Position numbers and translations under genes: made by a program. The notes beneath the pieces are model-generated. The model saw nothing but the letters and a program-made list of their open reading frames with translations. It had not been told where the DNA came from and did not search any database. Shown here in pieces: positions 12,301 to 27,300 of a stretch of DNA of 64,000 bases. Each line of letters opens with the position of its first letter. The first letter of the stretch is position 1. The stretch is from Progne subis subis. Its lineage: Eukaryota; Chordata; Aves; Passeriformes; Hirundinidae. Location: assembly GCA_022316685.1 (NCBI GenBank), contig JAKJHU010000046.1, positions 4,067,001-4,131,000 on the forward strand, given 5' to 3'.

Positions 12301-15300
12301 CTGTCTCAGGTTTTATGTTATGAGCAAATCACAGAAGGTAACCTGCTAAGAATGAATCCAAGCTCTCAGATGCTTCAGTTTAGCAATGAACTCTTCTAAA
12401 AAAGGACAGCAGAATGTATGATGTGACAGTCTAATTGCAGATGAAATAGAATCAATGATCCAAAATTTCCCTTCCAAAACCATGTTACTGGTTTCTTGAT
12501 CGAATTGTCTGGTACCAACAGTGTTAAAAGTCTTACCACTTGGGAAATCAAAAGGCTGGGACAAAAAAGAAATTGTGGCATTTCATTTGCATTTCAAGCT
12601 TAAGTATTCTGTTTCTAGATGCCAGTACTGTTCAGGGTGACTTGCAGAAACTCAGCATCTGAGGCACATTTCCTTTCCCACCCATCTTTCTGCTTCAGAA
12701 CAAAAGGTACTTTTCTCTATTTTCATACACAATGAAAGTGCAGCCAAAATATGTACAGAAATTAGCACACTTGGATAGGCACCACAAAAAGGAACATCAA
12801 ATCACTGGAGGAAGTTATGCCTCACCCTTGGTTCAAACGAATGCAAGCTGTGGCTACCACCAAAAGCCATGTCACTCAGTCTGTCTTCCTTTCATCCCAC
12901 AGTTTTGCTCATGAAACTTTACAGAGCTGCATTGCAACTCAAAGAGTGGGATAGTGAGGTGAGGTACAACATTGCTTTAGTGCCAGTCACTTACCAGGAA
13001 CGTCACTCAATGACAGCAACGAGTCTCTAACAATGAAGCACAATTGCCCAACAAGAGCACAGTAAGATGCAAGCTGCTGCCAAAAGCCTAAGTATCAAGT
13101 TTTGCTGGATCTAGGAGAGTTACACATTGCTGCTGCTGGCCAGTCCTCCCAGCTCACCTGGGTCTACTGACTCAGACACAGCACCTTTCAGGAGAGAGGT
13201 GCCACAGAAAAGAATACAGGCAGCCTTGGGACAGAACAGGGCAAAGAAGAGGTGGTGATGGATGAATGAAACAGGCAGATCCAGCCATCTTGGAGCTCTG
13301 ATGCTGCTCCCACACAGAGCTCTGCTCTGAAGAGGCTGGGAAAATAAGCAGTCAAAGTCTTCTCCACTCTGTAGGTTCTGGCACACACCACCCTTACTGC
13401 AGCATCTTTGGCCAAACTGGCTATTTTAATGGAAACAGCAGTAGTAGGTTTTAGAAAATTCCTTCTCATAGGAGGTTTCTTCCACATGCAACATGTAGCC
13501 TAAGCCTTGACAGTCTGAATTTGACCCTTCTAACCCCATGATCATTTGCTAAAACTCTGTGGACTGTCATGCCCTTCACACGGAGGACCATCAACTCCAG
13601 CGACGAGCCTTGGAGCCATGTGCTGGTAAGTTACTCTGTACAGCCCGACTGGTTGCCTAAAATAGCTCAGTACTAAAGGTCAGTAGTTAGTTAATTGTGT
13701 ATATTGACATTCCCATCTAACGCAATTCACTGAGGTCACAGCATGGCCTTCTGCACTGGTATTCAGACAATCACAGCAATTTTGAAGGTAACAATTCCTG
13801 GGATGCCTACAGTTCTCGCAAGAGTCGCCAGCAGGAACATACACATTTTTTATATGCACATATGCAGGTGTCCATGCATATATACACATGTATGTTCTCA
13901 TTCTGCCTCCACATGAACAGTGTTAACTATTGGTGAGAGAACTCAGCCTTTTGATTACATGCTGCGCACCAAAACCCAAAAAACCCCACCCTCCCTAAGA
14001 AAATAAAGGCATCTTTGTGGTGAGCCATAGTGAACATGCCAATGGCTTGGGTGTATTTCAAGATAACCTGCTTATCTGAGATGACACTTCTTGGTATAGC
14101 TCTTGTTGTCCCACTCCGGTCTGCACTTCAGTAATAGCAATTACATCTCATTTTAAAGAATGGGCCTGTCACATTCTAGAAACTTTATTAAATTATTCAT
14201 TAAAGGTAAAAAATTAGAAACAACTCCTGTAGAATTTTTCAACTGATTGGAAGTCTAAAGGAAACAAAAGTTTTTCCTCCACACATTTGTCATTCTTGGT
14301 GCACAAACTTTGTCATTCTAAGTGCCACATGATTAGGAACATGAATAGGAACATATTAGGAATACAGTGACCCCTACTCCTTGTGCTATAAAAACATCTA
14401 GAAGTCTCAGCTAAGGACCTGGAACTAACATACTAAGAACTATGCACATTTAATAATAGAACACAAGTCTCTTTTGTGCAGACAAAGAGTGAAAAGAAGC
14501 TCTCTTTTAATTCTTTTGTTAGAAGGAACTTCAGAACAAGGAGCTTCAGGCAAACACAAATTTAGCAACAGAGCAAGGAGCAAAACACTGCACAATTCAA
14601 ATTTCAACCTGGCACTTTGATTACGGGCTTGCCTTTATTTTATGCACTCCTGAGTACTTTCAGCGAGTCCTGTATTCCAGGTACGTGCTGGCTGACAGCT
14701 CTTGCTGAAGAGCACTGCAGTTGAACAGTCTCTCAAGTTCACCAGTGGAGCAGACGTGGTTGCCATTTCCCATGTGCCAAAGGAGGCCTCCACAATGGTG
14801 CCAACACGCCAAGGCAGCAGTGCAAGACCAAACCTGACACCTGAGACAGGCTGAACAGGCCACCCATGGACAGACGGAGGGATGTGACGGGCAGACAGCC
14901 CTGCTGACAGGCTGCTTCTGAAAGCTTTTATACCAACAGAGCAGGATCAACCTCCAGCGACTTCTGATCTTCTCCAGTAATTTCTCCCTACCAGATTCAT
15001 ACCATATTGACTTCCAGTGCATATTAAAATCAAGTGTCTTTAGAGAGGGATAAGATAAATTATTAAAAAGGAGAGTGGTTAAAAAAACGTAGGGGAGATA
15101 TGAGAAAGGCATTTGAAAATTTCAGGACAATCAACTCCACCATGTAATTTTGGCAACAATTTGATAGGAACCAGCAGTCAGCTGCTGGAAGAACTTTCTT
15201 CCATACTTTACATAATGTATATGACTGTAATTAAAACTGTGTCCAACAACCAGAAGCAAAGCTAAAGTCAGCTTTCCCTTATTATTTCTAAAGAAATTAA

Positions 15301-18300
15301 AAGGAGGATTCTGTCAGGAACTTTCTCTAGAGATTCCAGAGCTAAAAATACTAGAGAAAGGAGGTTATCTACCCCTTCAAAATCTGCCAAAAGAATAAGA
15401 CAACCTGTCTGTAACAGAGGATTAATGTTGACTAAACCCAGGAACAACTGCACTGGTTCTATAAGGAGAAGAAGGAAAAACTATATATGGCTTTTTGTCT
15501 TTAAAAATCTTCCTCAAAATACCTAGAATGGACTGAGGGAACAAAAGAGGAAAAGAAACCCCTATAGGCTCCTCCTTAATGGGGTGCCCTCATACCTCTA
15601 TGAAGAAAGAATCCAGCCCCAGGAGAGGGAATTTATCACAGCACAGGGAGACTATCACATTCCTTACAAACACGACTGCACTGCGCTCCAGCATGAGATT
15701 ACTTGCTGTTGTATTTGGGGAAAGAGTATACTTTCATCCTCACACTATACAATTTTTCATGTCTTTCCTTTCCCCAGTAACTCAGTAGAAGGGTTTTTTT
15801 TAATCAACTTGTGTTTCCCTACCCCCAGGTTCATGTACCTGAACAGAACACCTCTGAGAAACAGTTCTTTTCAATAAGCCTTGGTCATCTGATAGACTAT
15901 AGGACAGCTAAGCTCTGCAACTGAAAAACCTGGACTACTTTTCTGCAGACAAATGCTCACTGAATCCATTAAAGCTTCAGGCAACAGTGGACATGTGTAT
16001 TCATATGCTTTTCTAAATCTGTTCCAAGCTGATGAACAGCCTAAATGGATTTTAAATTTCACAGCAAGCTTAGGCTACCACTTTGTGTCTGCACTGGCTG
16101 CTATTCAGCCTAAGAATAATCTAATATTTTACAGCGTGCTTCTGCTCAAAAGATAAAACTATACAGGCCTTCAGAAAAGACAAAGCATTTACATTTTTTA
16201 AGGAGTTCACTTTTGATTCCTTTACTGTGATCCCAGTATTAACATTTTCAAAGTTTATCCCTTGGAGGGCCATGAAAATAAGACTACAAAGTGCTTCCCC
16301 TTTACATTAGAATCAACCCTCCAAGGCCATCAGATGACAAGAACAGCACACAGATGACCTGAAGGTATTTCCAGACATCACAGTTTCAGGATATATCAGA
16401 CACTTTAAAGGTAAACAATACCACTAATTTGAGAATTAATGTTTAGAGACCAGCTTTTTAAGTGACCTCATTTCCTCTGCTTGTAAGCACATTTCCTTTA
16501 TCTATAAACTGAGGCCATGAATTACCACTACTGTGAAAATCCATCTTTTAGCTGTTCCCAGTGACTAGCTGTGTGTTAAGGTCTTTCTTCTATATTTAGA
16601 GGATGAAGCTTCTATAAAATTTAGTTATTTCTCTGTGGGGCTTGTATGATGAAGGCACTTTGCAGCAATTAGTGGCTGCTTGGAAGAAATGCTGGCTTAG
16701 GGTAAACAGCCAAGTTGTGGATCTGGGCTGTAGTCCTTTGTGCAGCTGGGGTTGTTTCAATCAGCATCAGTACTGTTTATGTGTCTGAACAGGGCAAGCT
16801 GGGGAAAATGGGCTGTGTTCAAGTCCCATGACTAAACCAATTAAATCTGCCTTCATTTTTTTTTTTTTTTTTAATTTCAAAACAAATTTAATAGATTTCA
16901 GAAATTTAAATGTTTCCAATATAGCAGATTTAAAAGGAATGTTTGAAGTATATATACCGAAAAAGCAAAGAGGGCCCTGGAAGAACGCCACATCCCCCAG
17001 TGTGCAACATCCTGCACACAGCCTCGTGACACCATATGAAGATCCTCCTACATCTTATTCCCTGCTCCTTTTTCTGCTCTTTCTGGCCTCCATCCCTAGC
17101 CAAGTATCCAGGTGATTGCTTTTTCTTGGCTTGGCCACATGTACTAGCATCTCTTCTGCCTCTCTTAGCATCTGCCTCTTGGAGAAGTGCCTTTTTGCCC
17201 CTTTCTCCCCAGGGACAGCTCCACCTGGCCCCGACACTGGGGGTCTATATTCAGAGAGGTCTTGTTACCTCTACCAGCCAATTATGTTTTCAGTAGCACC
17301 ATCTGTCTGCCTCTCTCCCTGATCACTTTTAGCCCATGAACATTGCTTTTTTCCTTGGTCACAATAAGTAACACAGCATCCTCTCTTGGCTAAAGGCTGA
17401 GTTCTGACTCAATCCCTTCCACTCAAATTGCACACTGCAACTGAGAGCAGTTGGAAAGATACACAGTAATAATCACAGCAAGTTTGTAATGACATATCAG
17501 TACCAGTAAGGCTTTGAATCAAGTGACAGTGCCAAGAATTTGTAGCAAATTTGCTATGTTGCTGTGCTGTAAACGAGATTTGGGTGGAAAAACAATGGCT
17601 GAAACAGTCAGTTGCAGAAAGCATGACCACTATTTCTGTACAGACAAACACACACACACACACACTTCAACACATCTGGAAATGCAGCATGTAACTGATT
17701 TAACTCAATTTTGGTTGTAAAGCTCCTCTTAAAATGGTGTAGGATCAACAAGTTCTGTGGATTTCAGAAAGGGCTAGACAGACAGCCAAGCATTTCCATA
17801 CTAATTCCTTTACACATATCCAATCTGCCTTATTGGCCAGGTTGCTATGGTATTCTGAACAATAGAAAATGGGTGCTTTCCTATTAAAACTCACAACTAA
17901 AGAAAAATTTTCCATGTACTTAAGCTTCCATGCACCACTCCACTACTACAATCTTTCCTGATTTGCCACTTGGAAGTGCTTGCAACAGCCAAAACACCTG
18001 TCAACCACAAAATAATTGTTGCAGTCTAGCACTGAACTGCCTGGATGCACAAGGCAGCATTCAGACATGTAGGCAAATCAAGGGCTGATTTCACTGATGG
18101 ACTTTCACTCTCTGTCCGTGTTTGAACTTACCTCCAGAGGGGAGAAGGTGCATGGAATGGATCAGACAGAGGTGATACAGGAGCAGTAAGAATCAACACC
18201 TCTGGGAAACTCACTTTGCAACCAAAAAGTCTCCTCCATTAAATTGGCAAGACTGACTTTCGACCTCCTCGAAAACTTTAGCTTTTGCAACACATAGCAG

Positions 18301-21300
18301 TCATGTTGAACATTTCAGCATTTCAAGATGAATGTAAATATTGATGTCTCACTTGCCAGCACTCCCAGGGAGAGCTTTGCCAGAGTGCAAGGTCCTTCCC
18401 ACAGCACTGCCACACTATCAGTTCTTGATGAATTAAGAATGAACTAAGCAGATTCACATGGGTACCAAAGTGCTGCTGCCAAAATGCTTGTGGTGATTCG
18501 AGACACTCTGGGAAAAGTACAATGATACTTAATGGCAAAACTACTATCTCTGCTGAACAAAACCTGAAAATCCAATTAAGGATCCCTAAGAAGGCAAGAA
18601 GCAGGCTAAAAAGGATCAAGCACAGTTCCATTTTAGAAAAACCCACGTAAGAATTTATACTCACACAGTTCTTATTTCAAAACCCCTTATATGAAGGCAC
18701 ATTTTCCGATGCCAAATGAAAAATTACCTCTTGTCAATCCATGATAACAACAGCCACAGCTTGGTCAATACCTTGCGCATTCGGCATTTGCCCTGCCCTG
18801 ACAGTAATCCTGTCTTTCGGCTCCAAATTGAAAGTTGCTTGTGCCCATATAAACCACGTATTGTATTTCATACGTTTTATTTATTATATTTATATGGTTT
18901 ATATACAGTCTCCTCTGCTGGAGATAGTCATGAACAATCCCCTAGATCCAGAAGTACTCACAATACTTATTATGTTGCAGCTATAATGACTCAGTCTTTC
19001 ATTAAAAGTAACTACAAGCAGCCACTTAACCTGTGGCAACAAAGAGTTGAAGCTTATGCACCCCATGAAAAGTACTGTACAACCAGCACAGCCTTGCTTG
19101 CATGAAGGCTTTAAGCAATTGTACTTGTGTAAGCAAAATGTTGTCAGGCTTACGGCTAATAAAAAAATCATATTTGCAATGCAGAAGTATGTATTGCAAT
19201 AATTATCTTGGACAGAAGATACCTTTTTCCTAATGGCATAACAATGCAACTATGCTTTGGATATGCCCACTGGCTATGCTGACTACAATGGGAGGAGCAT
19301 CATGCTTGCCTTACACGACCAGGGTCTGAAAAATCAAACATTTAAAAATACTTACATAGTCACGTCCTGATAACAAGCTCATGACACTTAAAAAAAATTC
19401 AGCATTGAAGTAACAGTAGAGTACCATTTAACCACATATCCTACATACATTATGGGATGCACAGCTATACATACCTTACACAGCTTGATCTTATAAAACA
19501 TACTTAAGTGATGTTTTTGGAGCCACTTTCCCTCCAAGATAAGATCTCAGGCATCTGTCATCTATCTTGCTCCTATCAAGCTAAGGAGGCTGACAGTGTG
19601 AAAGAGAAAACCTACCGTAGCTTCCATTTCACTTGACCTGTAAAGAGAGTCTGCAAAACACCAGAGTTCTAATGTTTCAGGTGTGACTATCAATGACAGG
19701 CATAAAAAGCGTTTTCTACTGGTCACATCATCACATGTATCACCCAGCTTTGAAATGAAAGAAATCCCAGTATCCCCAAGTTTATCAAAGACCAAATTAC
19801 ATTGAGCAACATACCTTTGAGATGTTACTAGAGCGGCTCACGGAATGCCCCAAAGCCTTCTCATTCTGAAAGAGCAAGAACAGGATCACTGCAGCAACAA
19901 CTCACAGTTATCAAAGTATTTAAAAGTTGGCATTAGAAACCAAATTCCATGGAGAAAGTCTTACAGCTGGGGCTTTTAAGGATGTTGCTTCTATTGACAT
20001 CAGCCTTATTTGCAATAATCACTAAATTGCTTGGTTTGTTTAACAAGATAGCACCTTGCAGAAAATCACACAGGCAACGTGTACAAACTGACAAATACTA
20101 AAACAATTATTTATTTTCTCTGAGGGTAGTGTAAAGCCCTTTACTCAGATGGCATCTATTTTGGAAAGGATACTTCTCAGTATCATGAAGACCTGCTTCA
20201 TATTCATTTAAAGGCAAACATCCAACCACTAAAGCTGAAAGCTCTTGCTTAATGAAAAACAAAAATATCATAGTGATGTCTGGAAACAATTGTGAATAAC
20301 CACATGCACATCACTTCAGGATAGAGGGCAGAATTATTGAGGAACTTCCTTTTAATACAGAACTTGGAATTAAACTGGATGTATCACACAAGATGAAAAT
20401 GTGGAAACTGTAATTCTCAAGAATGAAATTAGTGATGACTATATCTGTTATTCACTTTTCAGCGTGCAGACCCTGATGCATAAGGATGACAATCTTATCT
20501 CCTTCAAAAATTAACTGTAGGTTTCAGCAATGTCTGGTTTCGGAACATCAGTTTACCGTAACTGTAACCGGACACAGTTGCTTCACTTGGAAGAGTCTAG
20601 AAATTGCTTTGCAAAAACTTTACTGAATAGTGTCAAATCCAGCCCAAGGTGTCAAAGACAAGGATGAAATGAAAGAGAGCAGAGGTTTCTTCATGTTAAC
20701 TCAATGTCCCCCCCAAAACTGCCTGTTTAGCTGAAGATGATGCTTGCAAGGGAGCATGACTGAACTTAGGCACCTGTGTTGAAAAGGATGTGCTAAAATT
20801 CAGTAGGCATGACAGGCTGGAAGACAAGACCTGTATTTGCACAACACAGTAGATGCTGCAGAGTAAACAGACTTTTAGCTGCTGCCACAGAAACTCGTCT
20901 CTCTGCCTCTGCTCCCAGAACTGATTTTATCTGATAGATGCCAGGAGCCTCCAAGAGACAGATGCACACTTCATCTTTATTCATCTACTGTTGGAAACAT
21001 ACCTATCAGAGGTTTCAGTCAGCAGATGACTGCAAACAATTGGTTTTGTTGCTGAAAAAGTGACCATTTTAAAACAAAAAATCAGTCTTGAAAAACATTC
21101 CCTTAAAGACTACAGAGAGCATGCCCACATATATTTAGGAATCTGTGATATTCCTAATGGACCTCTAGAACCTAAGTGCTTTTTAACATCTCTCTTTCTT
21201 AGCCACACAAAACAGGTACATCCGTAACATCACCAGGAAATTCACTACAGTAGATTTTAATAGCAGGCACAATAAATGAGGAAAAGAAACATTAAACAGA

Positions 21301-24300
21301 TAAAAATTATTGTAAAGGCAAACAAACACATCTCACTTTTCACTCTATATCCACCACCAGTACATTAATCTTGGGATCTTTTAGAATTATTCACAAATTA
21401 ACACTGACATGGGAGTGGCAAGGCTAAGCTTTCATGGTACTATCACTCCCAACAAATAAAAACCTTCAGAGAGTATTTCTAGTATGTTTCCACTGCACAG
21501 TAAGACATATTCTGGTTGGTAATCACAGCTCCACACAAGCTCTCCTTCCCTCATGCAAAAGCATTAGGCTTTGCATGAAAGATCAATACGAACGCAACAT
21601 CTGCACGGAAGGACCCTACAATTATCCCCAGTTAGTGTCACTCTCCTTTAGCAATTCGATCTTTATGTATGGAATAATGGGAATCTTGCCTTTTGAAGTC
21701 ATCCTCCTCAACTAGAACCACCTAGCAGGTGTTTAAAAACAAACAAACCCCACCCAGACAGGAAAAAATTACCAAGTGCAACTTGTCACTTCTGAGCCAT
21801 TCACTGGCAGTTGACACTCTGAAGTCCACAGCAGCTAGTGTGGCTCTAGAAGAATGACTGAAAACCAGAAAAATTGCTACTCAGTCCTCTGGATGTACTT
21901 GCTTTCAGCTGCCAGAATCCTCTTCCCAGTTTTCCTTTCTTTTTCTACCTTCCCCTTGAATTTTCTCCCAACTGTGAGAGACAGGGCTCTGCACCTCTCA
22001 AGGCCTTTTCAGTTCAGATATCTAGAAGCTAACTCCCTTCTGTCCTTCCTTCTACTTCAGTCTTTCATATATGCAGCATTTAAAGTTATTTTACCCTTGC
22101 TTCCCTACTGTAATGTATCCATTTTCCACTAACCACAACAGCTACATAACTCACACAGCCAAACTCAGAATTCCTGTGAACCACAATACATCAGCTCCTA
22201 CAAAGAGAACCAGAGCAGCCATAGCTGCTCTTGTCCACATAGAACACCATTGTATCAAACTGACCTCTCTCCAAACCTAGCTGTAGACTTACTGCAACAT
22301 CAGGAAGTGGGCACCCTAAAGAAATACAACTTAAATATCTTGGCCATATGAAAGGTAAAAAATATATCAGTAAAATAATTTGGAGTATTTCCAATACTCT
22401 GGGTTCCAGTCATTAAGGCAGGTAAATAGAAGACCACAGAGGAGTCAGTTTCATAACTTGTGCAACTGCCTTCTGGTGACATCTTTGACTACACACCTCA
22501 ATGCACTCCTAAGGATGATTAATGCTAAACCCATCTTTACCTCTGCTCATAGACCTGCAGAGGAACCTGCAAGCCAGAACCCAGAGGGTTAGCAAGATGA
22601 CTTTTATTCTCTTTCCATCTGGGAAAAGACAGAGGGCACCAGAGGATGGTACTCCTCTGTCCTCAAGACACCAATGGCTATGTGTGAACCTAGCACAGGC
22701 TTGCTTCTTGAAGTCTTAATTCTTTAACACACCAGTGACCTGACAGGGCACTATATTCCCCATTTTGCAGTACAATTTCTGTGTTACATTATCTTACGTG
22801 ATAACATGGGTTAAGAGCTTCATCTGAAGATAGGTGCTCTCCATTTAAAATCTCAGTAACAAAGAGCAGAGACTTTATTTTGAGTACGGTGTGACTGCAG
22901 TGCCACAGACAGAGATCCCTACAAGGCAAGTACTAATGTGCCCAAAAGAGACACAAAAACAAACCAGGTCACACTGGCTAGAGCACTGCCAACTTGTGGT
23001 TTTCTATGTGGACTCTGAAAGGCATTTTAATTTCATTTTGTGCATTACAATTGCATTTTACAATGACAGATTAAGCACGAGATTGGTATCAAGCAAAATC
23101 ACTTACTGTTATCAACAATTCATGTCAATGAATTTTAATGAAGCCATCTGGATAAATGGTTGCTTTACTTAAAAAAACTCTGAAGAAGAGAATGAATAAA
23201 TAACAACTACTTTGATTCATACAGAATTTCTCATTCTTAGATGTGATGAGAATTACAGAATGGAACACAGAATGACGCTGAGGCTGCCTCACGTGGAAGT
23301 GCAAATTTTTATTGCTGTACAAGACCATCAGTCTGGTACCTTTCACTAAAATCTTCTCAATTTGCACACTTTTTACATGCACATGCCATGTGCCCAATTT
23401 CAAACCAAGAAAGTAGACTACAAAGTTTGGCACCTAAGACGTTATACCAATGCTCTTATCTTGCTGTTGCCAGACAACCTGTGTGAAATTGATGCACGAC
23501 TTCATGCGATGCAACACAAAAAAATGAATCTTTCCCTCAGGGAAAAAAATAATACGAACTACAAAAGACATGATCCAAAAATATACACCTTTCTTGATAA
23601 TGGAAGCAGTACACATTAAGCTTACAGTGAAAATGACATTTCAAACCATTTTGTGTATTTAACAGCGGAAAGAAGAGACAGGCGCTGAGGAAGTCTGCAA
23701 TTACAAACACATTAAAAGGAATAACATTCTATCTTTTACAATATAATTGCATTTAATGCAACTGCTGGAATTCTCATGGTACACTAAACATGTCAATATG
23801 CCAAATCAATTGACTATTTTAAACATTCAGAGATTAAAAAACCCTCTAGGCAACTGGTAACTTGGAATCTCTCAAGCTGCCTGCAGAGCCTCTCAGAAGA
23901 GCTGGCCTCTCCTGGTGCCTGCAGGTCCCTGCAGGTGCAGTGCTTGCTGTGAACCCCAAACATGGCACGATCAGGCTGTTCCTAGGGCAGGACGGCAGCT
24001 GCAACTCGGGCCTGACACACGGGCCCAGATTACTGCCTCTGCTCATCTAACATGATCCACAAAGCTGCTTTTATCTTCAACTCATACCACCAAAGTATAC
24101 AGAAAAAACAGTGAATTACCAATTAATCTCTTAGCCAAGGTCACAAAGGCCTCCTGAATCTAAAACCAGATTCAGAATAACACTAGAAAACTGTCTACTG
24201 CCCAAAGAAAGCTTGATACTTCAAGTAGTTTCTATATTGCTCAAGGATTTGACCTTCTTTTCATCCCTTTACATCGTAATGTAACATGATTCCTCATTAG

Positions 24301-27300
24301 CCTATTTCTGACTGCTTGGATCATAAGGGCATACAATGTTCGCTAGAGACTTTAGAGAAATCCCTTCCCAAATGATGCTGGGAAAGTGTTCAGGGTATTT
24401 TTGTTAACGTTTAACATGATATGGCTAAAAGCACATGACAAAAGAACTCTTGAGAGAGCACTTGTAGATATTCTATCTATTTAGCAATACCTAATCAGTA
24501 CAGACCAGCTTGCTTTGTCCTGAAATTTTACCTTCGCATTTTTATCAGTGCAGTCAGCAAAATATTCTGCCTGAAGCATTTCAAACTCAGTGTTGAACGA
24601 TCACAGAAATTTAGGTAAATGATCAACTAGGGCCTATAGATGCCATTAAACTTACTGAGCCAAACAGTGGGTAAAGCAAGATCCTTGTAAGACTCTAAAT
24701 TGTGATGCTCTGGAGGGGTTTTATCATGTTCTATTTCTAGCAGCATTTGTTTGTAAATTCAGAGAACTCACTAAGAAGAGTGTCTAAGAAAAGCAACATA
24801 TTCACGCATCCTTAAAGAAAACACTACTCTGGTAAAAAATAATTCACACCTAAGGGAAAAGGTACTTTTCATTTAAAAGATAGAGCATTGGAACTGCAAA
24901 ATGAGAACCTTTTAAATTGTAAATGTGCTAATAAAGATTGATATTAATTCAGAGTTCCTGACTAATTATCCAGAAAAATTCCAAACATATTGACTGACTA
25001 TAAATCACAAAGAAATTTAAAAACATACATGGGGTAATGCCCACATTTACAAACTTTTAAGCTTTTTTAATTAAAAAAATCCCACTCCCCTGCTCCACCG
25101 GGGAAAAAAAACCATACAAAACTAGAGAAAGCATGCATACAGCCAACTACCTTCTCTTTCCCCAAAACTCATATCCTCATACCAGAAATGGCAAAAACCT
25201 CTTGAGATGCAGCAAGCTACCCTAACCAGTAACCCAACAGCATTTTATATCATTTTGTCAAGGAAGCACAGTTGATCTCACACAGGGCCTCACCTGATGT
25301 CATGGGATGCAGCCAACTAGTGTGAGCCCAGAGTGGGCTACCTGGGACTAGGGAGAAGACCACTCCTGGGCACAGCATCATTCACGGGCACCCACTGGTG
25401 TTTTGCACTGTTTGGTGCTGTGAACATTTAAAAATCACTGCACTACTACATTACCAGCGCATGGCAAGAACCTTGTAAGGCAGTGCTTTGAAACACCTGG
25501 CTGCATCCCCAGCCTCCTATGCCCCTGTTAACCACACCCTCCCACAGCCTGGCTCAGCTGGACATCTTCTGCAATTGTGAATTTCAGGGCTTCCTGCAAA
25601 AATTCAGAGCTGAAGAAGCCAAGGTATGATATCTCCTGCTTTGAGACATCCGTCTGTCAAGACCATTCTGTTTGCTCACAGTTGTGGGTAAACAACAGTG
25701 ACTCAAGACAGCCATTTCTCACCGACCAAGAAATTCTGTGATTTGCACACTGCTAGAGGCTGAAAAAGCACACAGGATTTAACACACTCTAAATGTACTT
25801 CTTGGCCATCAGGGCACACTCAAAGACTCTGACTGAGTCACTACCAACACTGACCAGAAGAAAAGTATTTCAGTAGCTACAAGTGGTAGTAGGTAGCTTT
25901 AAAAATACTAATTTGCCTTAAGGCATGAGAAACAGAGATGAAAAAATTGCACTAAAAGTCAGCTAGAAAAATGTGTTTGCCTTTGCACATGGAAATCTAC
26001 ATTTACTTCACATTCAGCTGGGAGAAGCAAAAGAATATCTACATCCTAAAGAATCCCTGTGCAGGAAGGGACAGCTGCGCAGTGCTTACATAGTGCAACA
26101 CTGAAGCCAATGAAGCTCTGGTGGCTAAATTAAGGAGGGACTACAGACCACAGCAGGGTCAGTCAACCTGCAAGCCAACACAAAGTAAAAAGAAAAAAAG
26201 ATGTTTTTTTGAGCAGGTGGTGTGAATACAGAGTATGGTGCTTGTAGCTGAAAAGGGGATGCTCCATGTGGGCAACCTCAAAACCTAAAAACCCAGAAGA
26301 CAGCAGAAGACTGTCTGAGGCAATTGGATGGGAGACTTAAAAATCCTACCAGCTGAAGAGAAGAAGCCTTCCAGGAGAGCACTGCTCTTCACCCATTTGG
26401 GAAACTCAGCACACACACTGTTTAATAAGGAGGGCTGAGGTTTCTGTGTGTCTGAATGAGCCGAATGCCAGCAGCTGCGTAAGAACTAAATTTACCACCA
26501 CAGTCCCAGGAACGCCTGCATTTTCTGCTAAAATAAAATCTCTGTGCCATTAGCCTATTGAAACAGAAGCTTTTCCACTTAACTGAAGACATTTACTCAT
26601 TTTCTTTTTGCAACTCTTATGCTCCAGTTCCAGTGAAATCCTACTTGGCCTCGGAGCTTTTTATGGAAACACACATGCATCAGCTCTAAAGTACTGATAT
26701 TATGCAAGTAGTATTAAGCAATTCACTTCTTTGGGTTCTTTTGCCTCACTCATTTATTCCTATGAAACAGAAAATGAACTGCAGCTGTGGAATGTGCTGG
26801 CTGACCTACTGGGGACAGTGCTGCATTCCTGCACTGACACAGCATTTTGTAAAGTTTCCTTCCCAAGGGGAAAGGGTTATAAATAAGTCTCATATTCACA
26901 TTACATCTCCTGCTCTTTATTTATCTCAAGCTTTGAGTGAGGACTTTTTGTGTCACAGGAAATTGCATCAAAGTTATCAGGAAAAGTGTATTAACTTATA
27001 CAATTTGACTTTTGTCAAATTGCCTTTGAATTGACCCCCACAAAAGCTAGATTTTAAAAACCCAGTTTCCATCTCTTCTATGCTCACTGCTCCACACATT
27101 CGCTATCTGCAGAAATCACTGGCTATCTGTGAAATCTGCAGCTGGTTTAGAAAACAATACATATTATTAAAATATCTAATTTTGTATTTTTTGAAGTACC
27201 TTTAAAACATCACAAAGAGCCACTGAATAATTAAAGGCATTTTCTTATACTTGCTGCAAACACATATAACCATATCTTTAAGGGAGTTTGTTTTCTCTTA

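Noticed and set aside
14660..15112. 150-codon minus-strand open frame in the exon 2-3 intron
   Set aside because: No domain or motif recognised, cysteine- and tryptophan-rich text typical of translated non-coding DNA, and no matching splice context in MARCHF8. Treated as chance.
18716..19105. 129-codon plus-strand frame just upstream of exon 2
   Set aside because: No recognisable motif, and several overlapping frames on both strands have similar length.
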